64,000 bases of DNA from Streptomyces sp. NRRL F-5630 (GCF_000719475.1 NZ_JOGO01000022.1:1-64000), one strand, 5' to 3'. Numbered from the stretch's first letter, positions 25,525 to 36,351 are shown. The notes: generated by a model not told the origin, from the letters alone. Numbers and translations: made by a program.

Positions 25525-26035
25525 GCACACCCCTGACAGAGACTTTTCTCAAGCGAGCCCACAAGAGTGTCCGGATTGGCGCCGGAAAGGGGGGCTCACG
25601 CGTACCACGCCACTCTAGACGGCCCCTCTCTTCGCCCCTTCGCGGGGGTCGCTCGTGTTGGGCGCCCCGCGCGCGTGTGCGAGCGGGCTCCCCCGGCGGC
25701 GGGGAACGGGTCCCGCCGCACCGTCCGCACGCGTACGGAGCGGCCCCTTCGGTGACGCTCGGTCGCGCTCCGCGAGGCCCGGCGCGGATGAGCGCGGGGG
25801 CGCACGTGCGGGCGCTGGAATGAGCGTGCTCCGGCACAGATGTCGCGGTGTGCCACGGAGGCTTTCCGGGCAGGCGGGACAAGGGTTGTGGGCCTTCGGG
25901 AGGCGGAACGGGCCCGTCTTCGGCACCCTGGGAATCAGGCGCGGAGACGCGGACGTTTCCAGGGGTAGGCTCGACGCCGTCCGGTGTACGCAAAGTCACC
26001 GGCATTCGACATGTGGAGAGGAGCCCTGACTCAGG
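25525..26035. other. Divergent intergenic region between ctaB and tkt
   Basis: 511 bp without a supportable gene. It holds a perfect 8-bp hairpin (GCGGCGGG 25696-25703 with CCCGCCGC 25712-25719) and, nearer tkt, the promoter-like elements listed separately. Reading frames here have poor codon structure and no recognisable product. Confidence 0.5.
25931..25971 (+). promoter_or_regulatory. Candidate promoters of the tkt operon (SigR-like and vegetative -10)
   Basis: GGAAT (25931-25935), 19 bp, GTT (25955-25957) matches the oxidative-stress SigR consensus GGAAT-N18/19-GTT known from S. coelicolor. Just downstream, TAGGCT (25966-25971) fits a vegetative -10 without a clear -35. Both lie 65-105 bp before the tkt GTG. 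A SigR input would link NADPH supply to thiol stress; this is inference. Confidence 0.35.
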
Positions 26036-28138
26036 GTGAGCACCAAGCCGACCACCACAGATTTCGAGTGGACCGAACTGGATCAGCGGGCCGTAGACAC
26101 CGCGCGTGTACTGGCCGCGGACGCCGTGCAGAAGGTCGGCAACGGCCATCCCGGTACGGCGATGAGCCTGGCCCCGGCCGCGTACACCCTCTTCCAGAAG
26201 GTGATGCGGCACGACCCGTCCGACCCGGACTGGACCGGGCGCGACCGATTCGTGCTGTCCGCGGGACATTCCTCGCTCACGCTCTACACGCAGCTCTACC
26301 TGGCCGGTTTCGGCCTGGAGCTCGCGGACCTGGAGGCCTTCCGCACCTGGGGCTCGAAGACCCCCGGGCACCCGGAGTACGGGCACACCAAGGGCGTCGA
26401 GACGACGACCGGACCGCTCGGCCAGGGCGTCGCCAACGCCGTGGGCATGGCGATGGCCGCGCGCTACGAGCGGGGGCTCTTCGACCCCGAGGCGCCGCGG
26501 GGCACCTCCCCGTTCGACCACCACATCTACGCGATCGCCGGGGACGGCTGCCTCCAGGAGGGCATCTCCGCCGAGGCGTCCTCGCTCGCCGGGCACCAGA
26601 AGCTCGGCAACCTGATCCTGCTGTGGGACGACAACCACATCTCGATCGAGGGCGACACCGAGACTGCGGTCTCCGAGGAGACCACCAAGCGGTACGAGGC
26701 GTACGGCTGGCACGTGCAGCGCGTCGAGCCGAAGGCCGACGGCGACCTGGACCCGGCCGCGCTCTACGCCGCGATCCAGGCGGCGAAGGCCGAGACGGAG
26801 CGCCCCTCCTTCATCGCGATGCGCTCGATCATCGCCTGGCCGGCGCCCCACGCGCAGAACACCGAGGCCGCGCACGGCTCGGCGCTCGGCGAGGAGGAGG
26901 TCGCCGCGACGAAGCGCGTGCTCGGCTTCGACCCCGAGAAGCACTTCGACGTCGCGGACGAGGTCCTCGCGCACACGCGCCGGGCCCTGGAGCGCGGCAA
27001 GGCGCAGCGCGCGGAGTGGGAGAAGAGCTTCGCCGACTGGCGTGCCGCCCACCCCGAGCACGCCGCGCGCTTCGACCGCGTCGCCGCGACCGAGCTGCCC
27101 GAGGGCTGGGAGGAGCACCTCCCCGTCTTCGAGACCGGCACCTCGCTCGCCACGCGCGCCGCCTCCGGCAAGGTCCTCCAGGCGCTCGGCCCGGTGATCC
27201 CCGAGCTGTGGGGCGGCTCCGCCGACCTCGCGGGCTCGAACAACACGACGATCGACAAGACGTCGTCGTTCCTCCCCGAGGGCAACCCGCTCCCCGAGGC
27301 CGACCCGTACGGCCGCACGGTGCACTTCGGCATCCGCGAGCACGCGATGGCCGCCGAGCTGAACGGCATCACGCTGCACGGCAACACGCGCGCCTTCGGC
27401 GGAACGTTCCTGACGTTCTCCGACTACATGCGCAACGCGGTCCGCCTGTCCGCGCTCATGACGCTGCCGGTCACCTACGTCTTCACGCACGACTCGATCG
27501 GCCTCGGCGAGGACGGCCCGACCCACCAGCCGGTCGAGCACGTCGCCTCGCTGCGCGCCATCCCGGGCCTCCACGTGGTCCGTCCGGCCGACGCGAACGA
27601 GACCGCCCTCGCCTGGCGGGAGATCCTGCGCCGCTACACGAAGGTGTACGGCGAGGGCCACCCGCACGCGCTGATCCTCACCCGCCAGGGCGTGCCCACG
27701 TACGCGCCGAACGAGGACGCGGCGAAGGGCGGCTACGTGCTGCTCGACGCCGAGGACGCCGAGGGGCGGACGGTCACTCCGGACGTCGTCCTCATCGGCA
27801 CCGGCTCCGAGGTCCAGCTCGCCGTCGAGGCGCGGGAACTGCTCCGCGCCCAGGGGGTCGCCGCGCGCGTCGTGTCGATGCCCTCGGTCGAGTGGTTCGA
27901 GGAGCAGGACGCGGGGTACCGGGAGTCGGTGCTGCCGGCCGCCGTCACGGCGCGGGTCGCGGTCGAGGCCGGTATCGGCCTGACCTGGCACCGCTTCGTG
28001 GGCGACGCGGGCCGCATCGTCTCGCTGGAGCACTTCGGTGCCTCGGCGGACGGCAAGCTGCTCTTCCGCGAGTACGGCTTCACCGGCGAGGCGGTCGCCG
28101 CCGCCGCGCGGGAATCCCTCGACGCCGCCCGGCGCTGA
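26036..28138 (+). CDS. tkt: Transketolase
   Basis: A 700-aa TPP enzyme of the non-oxidative pentose-phosphate pathway, moving two-carbon units between ketose and aldose phosphates. [13 protein letters not shown] near the start, the TPP motif [20 protein letters not shown] with [24 protein letters not shown], and [18 protein letters not shown] in the second domain are typical. It starts with GTG at 26036, the first gene of a five-gene carbon-metabolism operon (tkt-tal-zwf-opcA-pgl). Full length with no break. Confidence 0.97.
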   Translation: MSTKPTTTDFEWTELDQRAVDTARVLAADAVQKVGNGHPGTAMSLAPAAYTLFQKVMRHDPSDPDWTGRDRFVLSAGHSSLTLYTQLYLAGFGLELADLEAFRTWGSKTPGHPEYGHTKGVETTTGPLGQGVANAVGMAMAARYERGLFDPEAPRGTSPFDHHIYAIAGDGCLQEGISAEASSLAGHQKLGNLILLWDDNHISIEGDTETAVSEETTKRYEAYGWHVQRVEPKADGDLDPAALYAAIQAAKAETERPSFIAMRSIIAWPAPHAQNTEAAHGSALGEEEVAATKRVLGFDPEKHFDVADEVLAHTRRALERGKAQRAEWEKSFADWRAAHPEHAARFDRVAATELPEGWEEHLPVFETGTSLATRAASGKVLQALGPVIPELWGGSADLAGSNNTTIDKTSSFLPEGNPLPEADPYGRTVHFGIREHAMAAELNGITLHGNTRAFGGTFLTFSDYMRNAVRLSALMTLPVTYVFTHDSIGLGEDGPTHQPVEHVASLRAIPGLHVVRPADANETALAWREILRRYTKVYGEGHPHALILTRQGVPTYAPNEDAAKGGYVLLDAEDAEGRTVTPDVVLIGTGSEVQLAVEARELLRAQGVAARVVSMPSVEWFEEQDAGYRESVLPAAVTARVAVEAGIGLTWHRFVGDAGRIVSLEHFGASADGKLLFREYGFTGEAVAAAARESLDAARR

Positions 28139-28171
28139 CGCGAACAGACACTCTAAGGAGATGCAATTCCC

Positions 28172-29290
28172 ATGACAGACGCACTCAAGCGCCTCTCCGA
28201 CGAAGGCGTCGCGATCTGGCTGGACGACCTGTCGCGCAAGCGCATCACGTCCGGCAACCTGAGCGAGCTGATCGACGACCGGCACGTCGTCGGGGTCACG
28301 ACCAACCCGTCGATCTTCCAGAAGGCGATCTCGCAGGGCGACGGCTACGACACCCAGGTCACCGACCTCGCCGCGCGCCGCGTCACGGTGGAGGAGGCGA
28401 TCCGCATGATCACCACCGCCGACGTCCGTGACGCCGCCGACGTGCTGCGCCCCGTCTTCGACGCGAGCGGCGGCACCGACGGCCGGGTCTCGATCGAGGT
28501 GGACCCGCGGCTCGCCCACAACACCCGGGCCACGGTCGCCGAGGCCAAGCAGCTCGCGTGGCTGGTCGACCGCCCCAACACCTTCATCAAGATCCCGGCG
28601 ACCGAGGCCGGCCTGCCGGCGATCACCGAGACCATCGGCCGGGGCATCAGCGTCAACGTGACGCTGATCTTCTCCCTGGAGCGCTACCGCCTCGTGATGG
28701 ACGCCTACCTGGCGGGCCTGGAGAAGGCGAAGGCCGCGGGGCTCGACCTCTCCGAGATCCACTCGGTGGCCTCCTTCTTCGTGTCGCGCGTCGACACCGA
28801 GATCGACAAGCGCCTCGACGCGATCGGCACCGACGAGGCCAAGGCCGCCAAGGGCAAGGCCGCCGTCGCCAACGCGCGTCTCGCCTACCAGGCGTACGAG
28901 GAGGTCTTCTCCTCCGAGCGCTGGGCCGCCCTCGACAAGGCGCACGCGAACAAGCAGCGTCCGCTGTGGGCCTCGACCGGCGTCAAGGACCCCTCGCTGC
29001 CCGACACGCTGTACGTCGACGCGCTCGTCGCGCCGAACACGGTGAACACCATGCCGGAGGCGACCCTGGAGGCCGTGGGCGACCACGGCGAGATCACCGG
29101 GAACACAATCGCCGGGTCGTACGAGGAGGCGCAGGCCGTCATCGACGGGCTCGCCACGTTCGGCATCTCGTACGACGAGGTCGTGGAGCTCCTGGAGAGG
29201 GAAGGCGTCGACAAGTTCGAGGTCTCCTGGAACGACCTGCTCAAGTCGACCGAGGCGGAGCTCAAGCGCCTCGCCCCCTCGGAGGGCTGA
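28172..29290 (+). CDS. tal: Transaldolase
   Basis: A 372-aa TIM-barrel enzyme that moves a dihydroxyacetone unit between sugar phosphates. The Schiff-base lysine is in [29 protein letters not shown] and [21 protein letters not shown] are hallmarks of the longer, actinobacterial/cyanobacterial-type enzyme. It begins 33 nt after tkt with AAGGAGATG ahead of the ATG, and zwf follows 5 nt after the stop. Confidence 0.97.
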   Translation: MTDALKRLSDEGVAIWLDDLSRKRITSGNLSELIDDRHVVGVTTNPSIFQKAISQGDGYDTQVTDLAARRVTVEEAIRMITTADVRDAADVLRPVFDASGGTDGRVSIEVDPRLAHNTRATVAEAKQLAWLVDRPNTFIKIPATEAGLPAITETIGRGISVNVTLIFSLERYRLVMDAYLAGLEKAKAAGLDLSEIHSVASFFVSRVDTEIDKRLDAIGTDEAKAAKGKAAVANARLAYQAYEEVFSSERWAALDKAHANKQRPLWASTGVKDPSLPDTLYVDALVAPNTVNTMPEATLEAVGDHGEITGNTIAGSYEEAQAVIDGLATFGISYDEVVELLEREGVDKFEVSWNDLLKSTEAELKRLAPSEG

Positions 29291-29295
29291 TCACC

Positions 29296-30828
29296 TTGAC
29301 CGCTCAGCACGGAGCCAACCCGCTCCGTGACGCCGCGGACCGACGGCTCCCGCGTATCGCGGGGCCGTCGGGCCTGGTCATCTTCGGCGTCACGGGGGAC
29401 CTCTCGCGCAAGAAGCTGATGCCCGCCGTCTACGACCTGGCCAACCGCGGCCTGCTGCCGCCGGGCTTCTCCCTCATCGGCTTCGCGCGCCGCGACTGGG
29501 AGGACGAGGACTTCGCCCAGGTCGTGCACGACGCGGTGAAGGAGCACGCCCGCACGCCGTTCCGCGAGGAGGTCTGGCAGCAGCTCTTCCAGGGGATGCG
29601 CTTCGTCCAGGGCGCCTTCGACGACGACCAGGCGTTCGAGACCCTCAAGGCCACGATCGACGAACTCGACAAGGCGCAGGGCACGGGCGGCAACTTCGCC
29701 TTCTACCTCTCGGTGCCGCCGAAGTTCTTCCCCGACGTCGTCCAGCAGCTCAAGAAGCACGGCCTCGCCGACGCCCCCGAGGGCGCCTGGCGGCGCGCGG
29801 TCATCGAGAAGCCCTTCGGGCACGACCTCGCCTCGGCCAAGGAGCTGAACGCGATCGTCCACGAGGTCTTCGACCCCGACCAGGTCTTCCGCATCGACCA
29901 CTACCTCGGCAAGGAGACCGTCCAGAACATCCTGGCGCTCCGCTTCGCCAACCAGATGTTCGAGCCGATCTGGAACCGCTCGTACGTCGACCACGTGCAG
30001 ATCACGATGGCCGAGGACATCGGCATCGGGGGTCGCGCCGGCTACTACGACGGCATCGGCGCCGCCCGCGACGTCATCCAGAACCACCTGCTCCAGCTCA
30101 TGGCGCTCACCGCCATGGAGGAGCCCGCCTCCTTCGACGCCGACGCGCTCGTCGCGGAGAAGACGAAGGTGCTGCGCGCCGTGCGCCTCCCGGCCGACCT
30201 CGGCCGCGACACCGTGCGCGGCCAGTACGCGGCGGGCTGGCAGGGCGGCGAACGGGCCGTGGGCTACCTCGAAGAGGACGGCATCGACCCCAAGTCGAAG
30301 ACCGACACCTACGCGGCGATCAAGCTCGGCGTCGACAACCGGCGCTGGGCCGGGGTGCCGTTCTACCTGCGCACCGGCAAGCGGCTCGGCCGCCGCGTCA
30401 CCGAGATCGCGATCGTCTTCCAGCGCGCCCCGCACTCCCCCTTCGACCAGACCGCCACGGAGGAGCTGGGGCAGAACGCCCTGGTCATCCGCGTGCAGCC
30501 GGACGAGGGCGTGACGGTGCGCTTCGGCTCGAAGGTCCCCGGCACCTCGATGGAGGTACGGGACGTGTCGATGGACTTCGCCTACGGCGAGTCCTTCACC
30601 GAGTCGAGCCCCGAGGCGTACGAGCGGCTCATCCTCGACGTCCTCCTCGGCGACGCGAACCTCTTCCCGCGCACGGAGGAGGTCGAGCTGTCCTGGAAGA
30701 TCCTCGACCCCATCGAGGAGCACTGGAACCGCCACGGCAGGCCCGCCCAGTACCCCTCGGGTACCTGGGGCCCCACCGAGGCGGACGACATGCTCCGACG
30801 CGACGGACGGAGCTGGAGGCGGCCATGA
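29296..30828 (+). CDS. zwf: Glucose-6-phosphate 1-dehydrogenase
   Basis: A 510-aa NADP-dependent enzyme opening the oxidative pentose-phosphate pathway. Coenzyme loop VIFGVTGDLSRKKLMPA, catalytic RIDHYLGKETVQN, EKPFGHD and LRTGKRLG are all present. The start is assigned to TTG 29296 (MTAQHGANPLRDAADRR) because GGAGGG sits about 9 nt upstream and no ATG or GTG fits. Its last codons overlap opcA (ATGA). Confidence 0.96.
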   Translation: MTAQHGANPLRDAADRRLPRIAGPSGLVIFGVTGDLSRKKLMPAVYDLANRGLLPPGFSLIGFARRDWEDEDFAQVVHDAVKEHARTPFREEVWQQLFQGMRFVQGAFDDDQAFETLKATIDELDKAQGTGGNFAFYLSVPPKFFPDVVQQLKKHGLADAPEGAWRRAVIEKPFGHDLASAKELNAIVHEVFDPDQVFRIDHYLGKETVQNILALRFANQMFEPIWNRSYVDHVQITMAEDIGIGGRAGYYDGIGAARDVIQNHLLQLMALTAMEEPASFDADALVAEKTKVLRAVRLPADLGRDTVRGQYAAGWQGGERAVGYLEEDGIDPKSKTDTYAAIKLGVDNRRWAGVPFYLRTGKRLGRRVTEIAIVFQRAPHSPFDQTATEELGQNALVIRVQPDEGVTVRFGSKVPGTSMEVRDVSMDFAYGESFTESSPEAYERLILDVLLGDANLFPRTEEVELSWKILDPIEEHWNRHGRPAQYPSGTWGPTEADDMLRRDGRSWRRP

Positions 30829-31937
30829 AGATCGATCTCACGGACACCACGTCCAGCAAGATCAACAAGGCGCTCGTCCAGGGCCGCCGCTCGCTCGGCG
30901 CGCCCACCGTCGGCATGGTGCTCACCCTCGTCATCGTCACCGACGAGGAGAACGCCTACGACGCGCTGCGCGCCGCGCACGACGCCTCGCGCGAGCACCC
31001 CTCGCGCATCCTCGTCGTCATCAAGCGCGTCTCCCGGGGCCCCCGCGATCGCGCCACGACCCGCCTCGACGCCGAGGTCCAGCTCGGTGGCGACACCGGC
31101 AACGGCACCGGCGAGACGGTCATGCTGCGGCTGTACGGCGAGGTGGGCGACCACGCCCAGTCCGTCGTGCTCCCGCTGCTGCTCCCGGACGCGCCCGTCG
31201 TCGTGTGGTGGCCGGTCAACGCGCCGGAGAACCCGGCGAAGGACCCGCTGGGCGCCCTCGCGCAGCGCAGGGTCACCGACTCCTACGCGGCCGAGCAGCC
31301 CATCCACGAGCTGAAGGCCCGCGCCGAGACGTACACGCCGGGGGACACCGACCTGGCCTGGACGCGGATCACGCCGTGGCGCTCGATGCTCGCGGCGGCG
31401 CTCGACCAGGTGGCCTGCGAGGTCACCTCGGTCGAGGTCCAGGGCGAGGAGTACAACCCGAGCGTGGAACTCCTCGCGATGTGGCTCGGCCACCGCCTCG
31501 CCGTCCCCGTCAAGCGCACCGCCTCGGAGGGCCCCGGGCTCACCTCGGTGCACATGGAGTCGGACTGCGGACCGGTCGTGCTCGACCGCAACGACGGCTC
31601 GCTCGCGACGCTGTCCGTCGAGGGCCAGCCGGACCGCGCGGTGGCGCTCAAGCGCCGCGAGACGGCGGAGCTGATCGCCGAGGAGCTGCGCAGGCTCGAC
31701 CCGGACGACACCTACGCCGCGGCGCTGAAGTTCGGCGTCGACCGGCTCGACGAGCCGGCCGGGGCACAGACCGCGCCGACGCCCCAGGAGGCGGCGGCGG
31801 AGGCGGCCGAGACGGCCGAGACGGGGACGGGGACGCCGCAGGGCGGCACCGAGGCCCGCACGGGGGCGGCGAAGAAGACGGCGGCGCGCAAGTCCGCCAA
31901 GTCCACCGCTTCCGCGAGGAAGGCGACCACGTCATGA
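30825..31937 (+). CDS. opcA: OpcA: glucose-6-phosphate dehydrogenase assembly/activator protein
   Basis: A 370-aa protein that forms a complex with and activates G6PDH in cyanobacteria and actinobacteria. Typical segments: APTVGMVLTLVIVTDEENAYDAL, HPSRILVVIKRVSRG, LLPDAPVVVWWPVNAPENPAKDPLG and TPGDTDLAWTRITPWRSMLAAALDQ. The last about 60 residues are a low-complexity Ala/Glu/Thr then Lys/Ala-rich tail (AAKKTAARKSAKSTASARKATTS), likely disordered. It overlaps both neighbours by ATGA. Confidence 0.96.
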   Translation: MKIDLTDTTSSKINKALVQGRRSLGAPTVGMVLTLVIVTDEENAYDALRAAHDASREHPSRILVVIKRVSRGPRDRATTRLDAEVQLGGDTGNGTGETVMLRLYGEVGDHAQSVVLPLLLPDAPVVVWWPVNAPENPAKDPLGALAQRRVTDSYAAEQPIHELKARAETYTPGDTDLAWTRITPWRSMLAAALDQVACEVTSVEVQGEEYNPSVELLAMWLGHRLAVPVKRTASEGPGLTSVHMESDCGPVVLDRNDGSLATLSVEGQPDRAVALKRRETAELIAEELRRLDPDDTYAAALKFGVDRLDEPAGAQTAPTPQEAAAEAAETAETGTGTPQGGTEARTGAAKKTAARKSAKSTASARKATTS

Positions 31938-32716
31938 GCACCACGCCCGAACTCGTCGTCCACCAGGACAAGACCGAGATGGCCGCGGCGGCCGCCGCAC
32001 GGCTGGTCACCCTGATCGTCGAGGCCCAGGCCGAGCGCGGCAGCGCCTCGGTCGCCCTCACGGGAGGCCGCAACGGCAACGGGCTGCTCGAGGCCCTCGC
32101 CGAGGAGCCGGGGCGTGACGCGATCGACTGGGGCCGCCTGGAGATCTGGTGGAGCGACGAGCGCTACCTGCCCGACGGCGACCCCGAGCGCAACGCGACG
32201 CAGGCGCGCGAGGCGCTGCTCGCGCGGGTGCCGCTCGACCCGGGCCAGGTCCACGAGATGCCCGCCTCGGACGGCCCGTACGAGCCGGACGCGGCGGCCC
32301 AGGTCTACGCGGCCGAACTCGCCGACGCGGCCTCGCGCGCCGGCTCGCACGGCGCCGTCCCGGCCTTCGACGTGCTCCTGCTCGGCGTCGGCCCGGACAC
32401 GCACGTGGCCTCGCTCTTCCCCGAGCAGCCCGGCGTGCGCGAGCGGGACCGCTCGGTCATCGCGGTCCACGGCGCCCCGAAGCCCCCGCCGACCCGCCTC
32501 TCGCTGACCCTCCCCGCGATCCGCGCGGCCCGCGAGGTCTGGCTCCTGGCTGCGGGCGAGGACAAGGCCGAGGCGGTCCGCATCGCCCTCTCGGGGACGG
32601 GCGAGCTCCAGGCCCCCGCGGCGGGCGCCTACGGCACCCGCCGCACCCTGTGGCTCCTCGACACGGACGCGGCGTCCAAGCTGCCGCCCGAGCTGTACCC
32701 GAGGGACGTGGCCTGA
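31934..32716 (+). CDS. pgl: 6-phosphogluconolactonase
   Basis: A 260-aa DevB-type lactonase that hydrolyses 6-phosphogluconolactone, the product of Zwf. SVALTGGRNGNGLLEAL, IDWGRLEIWWSDERYLP-DGDPERN, LLLGVGPDTHVASLFPEQPG and LPAIRAAREVWLLAAGEDKAEAV match the family; the usual GPDGH is GPDTH, as I recall for other streptomycetes. Start ATG 31934 overlaps the opcA stop. It is the last gene of the operon and is followed by a strong terminator. Confidence 0.96.
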   Translation: MSTTPELVVHQDKTEMAAAAAARLVTLIVEAQAERGSASVALTGGRNGNGLLEALAEEPGRDAIDWGRLEIWWSDERYLPDGDPERNATQAREALLARVPLDPGQVHEMPASDGPYEPDAAAQVYAAELADAASRAGSHGAVPAFDVLLLGVGPDTHVASLFPEQPGVRERDRSVIAVHGAPKPPPTRLSLTLPAIRAAREVWLLAAGEDKAEAVRIALSGTGELQAPAAGAYGTRRTLWLLDTDAASKLPPELYPRDVA

Positions 32717-32730
32717 GCCATCCGCACCAT

Positions 32731-32765
32731 CGAAGGCCCGCCCCGGACACCGGCGCGGGCCTTCG
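32731..32765. terminator. Terminator of the tkt-pgl operon
   Basis: Perfect 11-bp inverted repeat CGAAGGCCCGC / GCGGGCCTTCG (32731-32741, 32755-32765), 14 nt past the pgl stop codon. Confidence 0.75.
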
Positions 32766-33121
32766 GCGTACGCGGGCCCGGGGCCACCTGCTCGTCGGTC
32801 AGCGGGGGCACCGTCCCCGGGGGCGGGCGAGCCCGGACGCCGCCGCCGGTGCGCCGCGCGCGTTTCCGCCTCGCCCAGGCCGTACCCACCACCGTCCCGC
32901 TCGCGCGTCAGCACCCGGTGCTCGGCGCGGTAGCGGCGCGGCGCCGACGAGCCCCCGCTGAAGCGCGCGAGCGTCTCGCGCACCTCGTCCTTCGCGGAGG
33001 CCCGGCCGGGCACGCCCGCGGCCTCGGCCAGACGCGTCAGCAGTGCGGCGCGGACCCGCTGCTTCGCGGCTACGGAGCTGAGGCGGTCCTCGCCGACGCG
33101 CCCGGCCAGACGCCGGGGCAC
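32766..33121 (-). pseudogene. Possible remnant of a small minus-strand gene
   Basis: Between pgl and pgi, a minus-strand frame from a GTG at 33121 shows regular GC-third-position codons and a plausible helical start (SSVAAKQRVRAALLTRLAEA, ASAKDEVRETLARFSGG). The pattern holds for about 75 codons to near YRAEHRVLTRERDGG. The frame then loses codon bias and stays open through the terminator and the antisense of pgl, so no sensible stop exists. This suggests a frameshifted or decayed gene, or chance. Not recognised. Translation could be coupled to the pgi stop 44 nt upstream. Confidence 0.3.
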
Positions 33122-33165
33122 CCGTGCGGGCAGCCGCCCCGGCGTGTCGGCACACAGGCGGTCGC

Positions 33166-34818
33166 TCAGCGCCCGCGCAGCTCCCGGTACTTCGCGACGA
33201 GCGTCTTCGTCGAGGCGTCGAGCCCCGGGACCTCGGCCCCCTCGGTGAGGGCGGGCTCGACGCGCTTGGCGAGGACCTTGCCCAGCTCGACGCCCCACTG
33301 GTCGAAGGAGTCGATGTCCCACACGGCACCCTGCACGAACACCTTGTGCTCGTAGAGCGCGATGAGCTGCCCGAGCACGGAGGGGCTCAGCTCGGGGGCG
33401 AGCACGGTCGTGGTCGGGTGGTTGCCCCGGAAGGTCTTGTGCGGGACGAGGTCGTCGGCGACGCCCTCGGCCCGTACCTCCTCGGCGGTCTTGCCGAAGG
33501 CGAGCGCCTGCGTCTGCGCGAAGAAGTTCGCCATGAGCAGGTCGTGCTGCTCCGCGAGCTGCGGCTCCAGCTCGTCCACGGGCCGCGCGAAGCCGATGAA
33601 GTCGGCCGGGATGAGCTTCGTGCCCTGGTGGATGAGCTGGTAGTAGGCGTGCTGCCCGTTGGTGCCCGGGGTGCCCCAGACGACGGGGCCGGTCTGCCAC
33701 TGCACCGGACGGCCCTCGCGGTCCACCGACTTGCCGTTGGACTCCATGTCGAGCTGCTGGAGGTAGGCGGTGAACTTCGAGAGGTAGTGCGAGTACGGGA
33801 GCACGGCGTGCGACTGCGCGTCGTGGAAGTTCCCGTACCAGATGCCGAGCAGGCCGAGGAGGAAGGGCGCGTTCTCCTCGATCGGGGCGGTGCGGAAGTG
33901 CTCGTCGATCTGGTGGAAGCCGTCGAGCATCTCGCGGAAGCGGTCCGGGCCGATCGCGATCATGAGCGAGAGGCCGATCGCGGAGTCGTAGGAGTACCGC
34001 CCGCCGACCCAGTCCCAGAACTCGAACATGTTGGCCGTGTCGATGCCGAAGTCCGCGACCTTCTCGCCGTTGGTCGAGAGGGCGACGAAGTGCTTCGCGA
34101 CGGCTTCCTGCCCGGCGCCGAGCGCGTCGAGGAGCCAGGAGCGCGCGGAGGTCGCGTTGGTGATCGTCTCGATCGTCGTGAACGTCTTCGAGGCGATGAT
34201 GAAGAGCGTCTCGGCCGCGTCGAGGCCCTGCACGGCCTCGTGCAGGTCGGCGCCGTCCACGTTGGAGACGAAGCGGACGGTCAGCGAGCGGTCCGTGTAG
34301 GGGCGCAGGACCTCGTGGGCCATCGCGGGACCGAGGTCGGAGCCGCCGATGCCGATGTTGACGACGTTCTTGATGCGCTTGCCCGTGTGCCCGGTCCAGG
34401 CCCCGGAGCGGACCTGTTCCGCGAAGGCGGCCATCTTGTCGAGCACGGCGTGCACGGCGGGCACGACGTTCTCGCCGTCGACCTCGATCACGGCGTCGCG
34501 CGGGGCGCGCAGCGCGGTGTGCAGCACCGCGCGGTCCTCGGTCGTGTTGATCTTCTCGCCCCGGAACATGGCGTCCCGCAGCTTCTCGACGCCCGTGGCC
34601 CGCGCGAGCTGACGCAGCAGGTCGAGGGTCTCGTCCGTCACGAGGTGCTTGGAGTAGTCCAGATACAGGTCACCGGCCGTCAGGCGGTACCGCGAGGCCC
34701 GCTCGGGATCGGCGTCGAACAGCTCCCGCAACCGCACCTCGCCGAGGGCTTCCCGGTGCTTGCCGAGAGCGTTCCACTCGGGCGTCTGGTTGAGCCGGGT
34801 CCGGCTTTCCGCGTTCAT
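33166..34818 (-). CDS. pgi: Glucose-6-phosphate isomerase
   Basis: A 550-aa enzyme interconverting glucose-6-phosphate and fructose-6-phosphate, at the branch between glycolysis and the pentose-phosphate route encoded just across. Signatures: [54 protein letters not shown], and [19 protein letters not shown] with the catalytic histidine. ATG start at 34818. It converges on the pgl end of the operon. Confidence 0.97.
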   Translation of the reverse strand: MNAESRTRLNQTPEWNALGKHREALGEVRLRELFDADPERASRYRLTAGDLYLDYSKHLVTDETLDLLRQLARATGVEKLRDAMFRGEKINTTEDRAVLHTALRAPRDAVIEVDGENVVPAVHAVLDKMAAFAEQVRSGAWTGHTGKRIKNVVNIGIGGSDLGPAMAHEVLRPYTDRSLTVRFVSNVDGADLHEAVQGLDAAETLFIIASKTFTTIETITNATSARSWLLDALGAGQEAVAKHFVALSTNGEKVADFGIDTANMFEFWDWVGGRYSYDSAIGLSLMIAIGPDRFREMLDGFHQIDEHFRTAPIEENAPFLLGLLGIWYGNFHDAQSHAVLPYSHYLSKFTAYLQQLDMESNGKSVDREGRPVQWQTGPVVWGTPGTNGQHAYYQLIHQGTKLIPADFIGFARPVDELEPQLAEQHDLLMANFFAQTQALAFGKTAEEVRAEGVADDLVPHKTFRGNHPTTTVLAPELSPSVLGQLIALYEHKVFVQGAVWDIDSFDQWGVELGKVLAKRVEPALTEGAEVPGLDASTKTLVAKYRELRGR

Positions 34819-34877
34819 CAGGGACTTCTGCCTTCTCTCGTCCGTACGTACCGCCCCGCCGGCCCCAACCTAAACGA

Positions 34878-36215
34878 TCAGGTGTCGCCAGGGGCGTCTT
34901 GGCCACCGCGCGATGCGGGTACCCCGGCAACGGCGGTGTCCTTCTTCGTCAGCAACGGCGAGCCGTCCGCTGATTCCCCGGCCGGCCCCTCCCCCACCCT
35001 CCGCACGGCGGGGAGCAGGGCGAGGACGGCGAGCACGAAGAACGCGGCGGCGAGGTAGGGCGGGGCCCCCGGTCCCCACCCGCGCACGGCGGCCCCGCCG
35101 AGGAGCGCGCCGAGCGGTGCCCCGGCGACGGCGCACGTGCGGAAGGCGGCGGAGACCCGGCCGAGCAGTTCCCGTCGCACGGCGCGCTGCATGAGGGTGC
35201 GCGAGCTGACGTTCCACACCATGCCGAGGCAGCCGAAGACGGCGAAGGCGGCCCCGGCCACGAGCCCGCCGGGAGCGAGGCCGAGGACGAGGAGGCACAG
35301 GATCTGCCCGGTGCCCGCGAGGAGCACGGCGCGGGCCTGGCCGAGGCGGCGCGCGAGCCGCGTGGCGAACAGGCCGCCGCCGATGCCCCCGACCCCGTAC
35401 GCGGTGAGGAGCAGGGCGTACCCGCTGTCGTCGAGGCGCAGATGGCGACCGCTCACCAGGACGAGGGTCGCCACGAGCGAGGCCACGCCGACGTTGCAGA
35501 GCGTCGTGGCGGCGCAGAGACCGCGCAGCACCCGGTCCCTGGCGAGTGTGCGCAGCCCCTCGCCGATCTCGGCGCGCAGCGTCGAGCCGGCCGGTCTCGG
35601 GGGCCGTCCGGGCAGGACGCGGCGCAGCGGGGCGACGAGCGCGGCGGCGAGGAGGTAGCTCGCCGCGTCGGTGGCGAAGGGCAGCGCGGCGCCTCCGGCG
35701 AGGAGCAGGGGCGCGGCCGGGAGTCCGACGACGGTCTTGACGAGCTGCTGCCCGGTCATCAACCGGCTGTTCGCGCGCCCCAGTTGTTCCGGGGGGACGA
35801 GCGCGGGCAGGAGGGCGGTGGCGGCGTTGTCGAAGAGGGTCTCCATACTCGTGAGCGCGAAGGCGAGGACGAGGAGCAGCCCGATCGAGGCGTGCCCCGT
35901 CGCGACGACGACCGCGAAGGCCGCGACGAGCACGCCCCGTACGAGATCCACGGCGACCATCGCGCGCCGCTGGTCGAGCCGGTCGGCGAGCGCCCCGCCG
36001 AGCAGCCCGAAGAGCAGCCACGGCAGGTATCCGCAGGCGGAGACGGCCGCGATGAGCAGCGGATCGCGCGTGAGTGTCGTGGCGAGCAGGGGAAGCGCGG
36101 CGGCCCGTACGGCGTCCCCGAACGACGACACGGCCGCCGCGCCCCACAACCGCCCGAACCCGCCCCGCCAGGCGGGCGCGCTCTCGCGCGCTCCCCCCAC
36201 CCTCGTCTCCGCCAC
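34878..36215 (-). CDS. MFS exporter (enterobactin-exporter-like, MFS_3)
   Basis: A 445-aa membrane protein with about 12 predicted helices. Family features: LPWLLFGLLGGALADRLDQRRAMV (MFS signature loop between helices 2 and 3), FDNAATALLPALVPPEQLGRANS and VSSRTLMQRAVRRELLGRVSA. The start is placed at GTG 36215 (MAETRVGGARES). Its substrate is unknown; homologues export siderophores, macrolides or other small molecules. It lies alone, 60 nt upstream of pgi and downstream of the rbpA terminator, so co-transcription with pgi is possible. Confidence 0.88.
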   Translation of the reverse strand: MAETRVGGARESAPAWRGGFGRLWGAAAVSSFGDAVRAAALPLLATTLTRDPLLIAAVSACGYLPWLLFGLLGGALADRLDQRRAMVAVDLVRGVLVAAFAVVVATGHASIGLLLVLAFALTSMETLFDNAATALLPALVPPEQLGRANSRLMTGQQLVKTVVGLPAAPLLLAGGAALPFATDAASYLLAAALVAPLRRVLPGRPPRPAGSTLRAEIGEGLRTLARDRVLRGLCAATTLCNVGVASLVATLVLVSGRHLRLDDSGYALLLTAYGVGGIGGGLFATRLARRLGQARAVLLAGTGQILCLLVLGLAPGGLVAGAAFAVFGCLGMVWNVSSRTLMQRAVRRELLGRVSAAFRTCAVAGAPLGALLGGAAVRGWGPGAPPYLAAAFFVLAVLALLPAVRRVGEGPAGESADGSPLLTKKDTAVAGVPASRGGQDAPGDT

Positions 36216-36351
36216 GGCACCGGCCCCCGTCCGCTCCCGGGCCGCGCGCCACGGTACGCACGGCCTCTCGTCTGTCGCAGACCGTAACGGGCACCACTGA
36301 CAATCGCCCTGACCTGCGGAAACAGCGAAGGCCCGGCCCCGGGTACGGGAA

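Noticed and set aside
25615..25926. Minus-strand 103-codon frame between ctaB and tkt
   Set aside because: Pro/Arg-rich, no codon bias, no ribosome binding site, no domain.
25511..29086. A 1191-codon minus-strand frame over tkt and tal
   Set aside because: Antisense of two well-defined enzymes; typical high-GC mirror frame without recognisable motifs.
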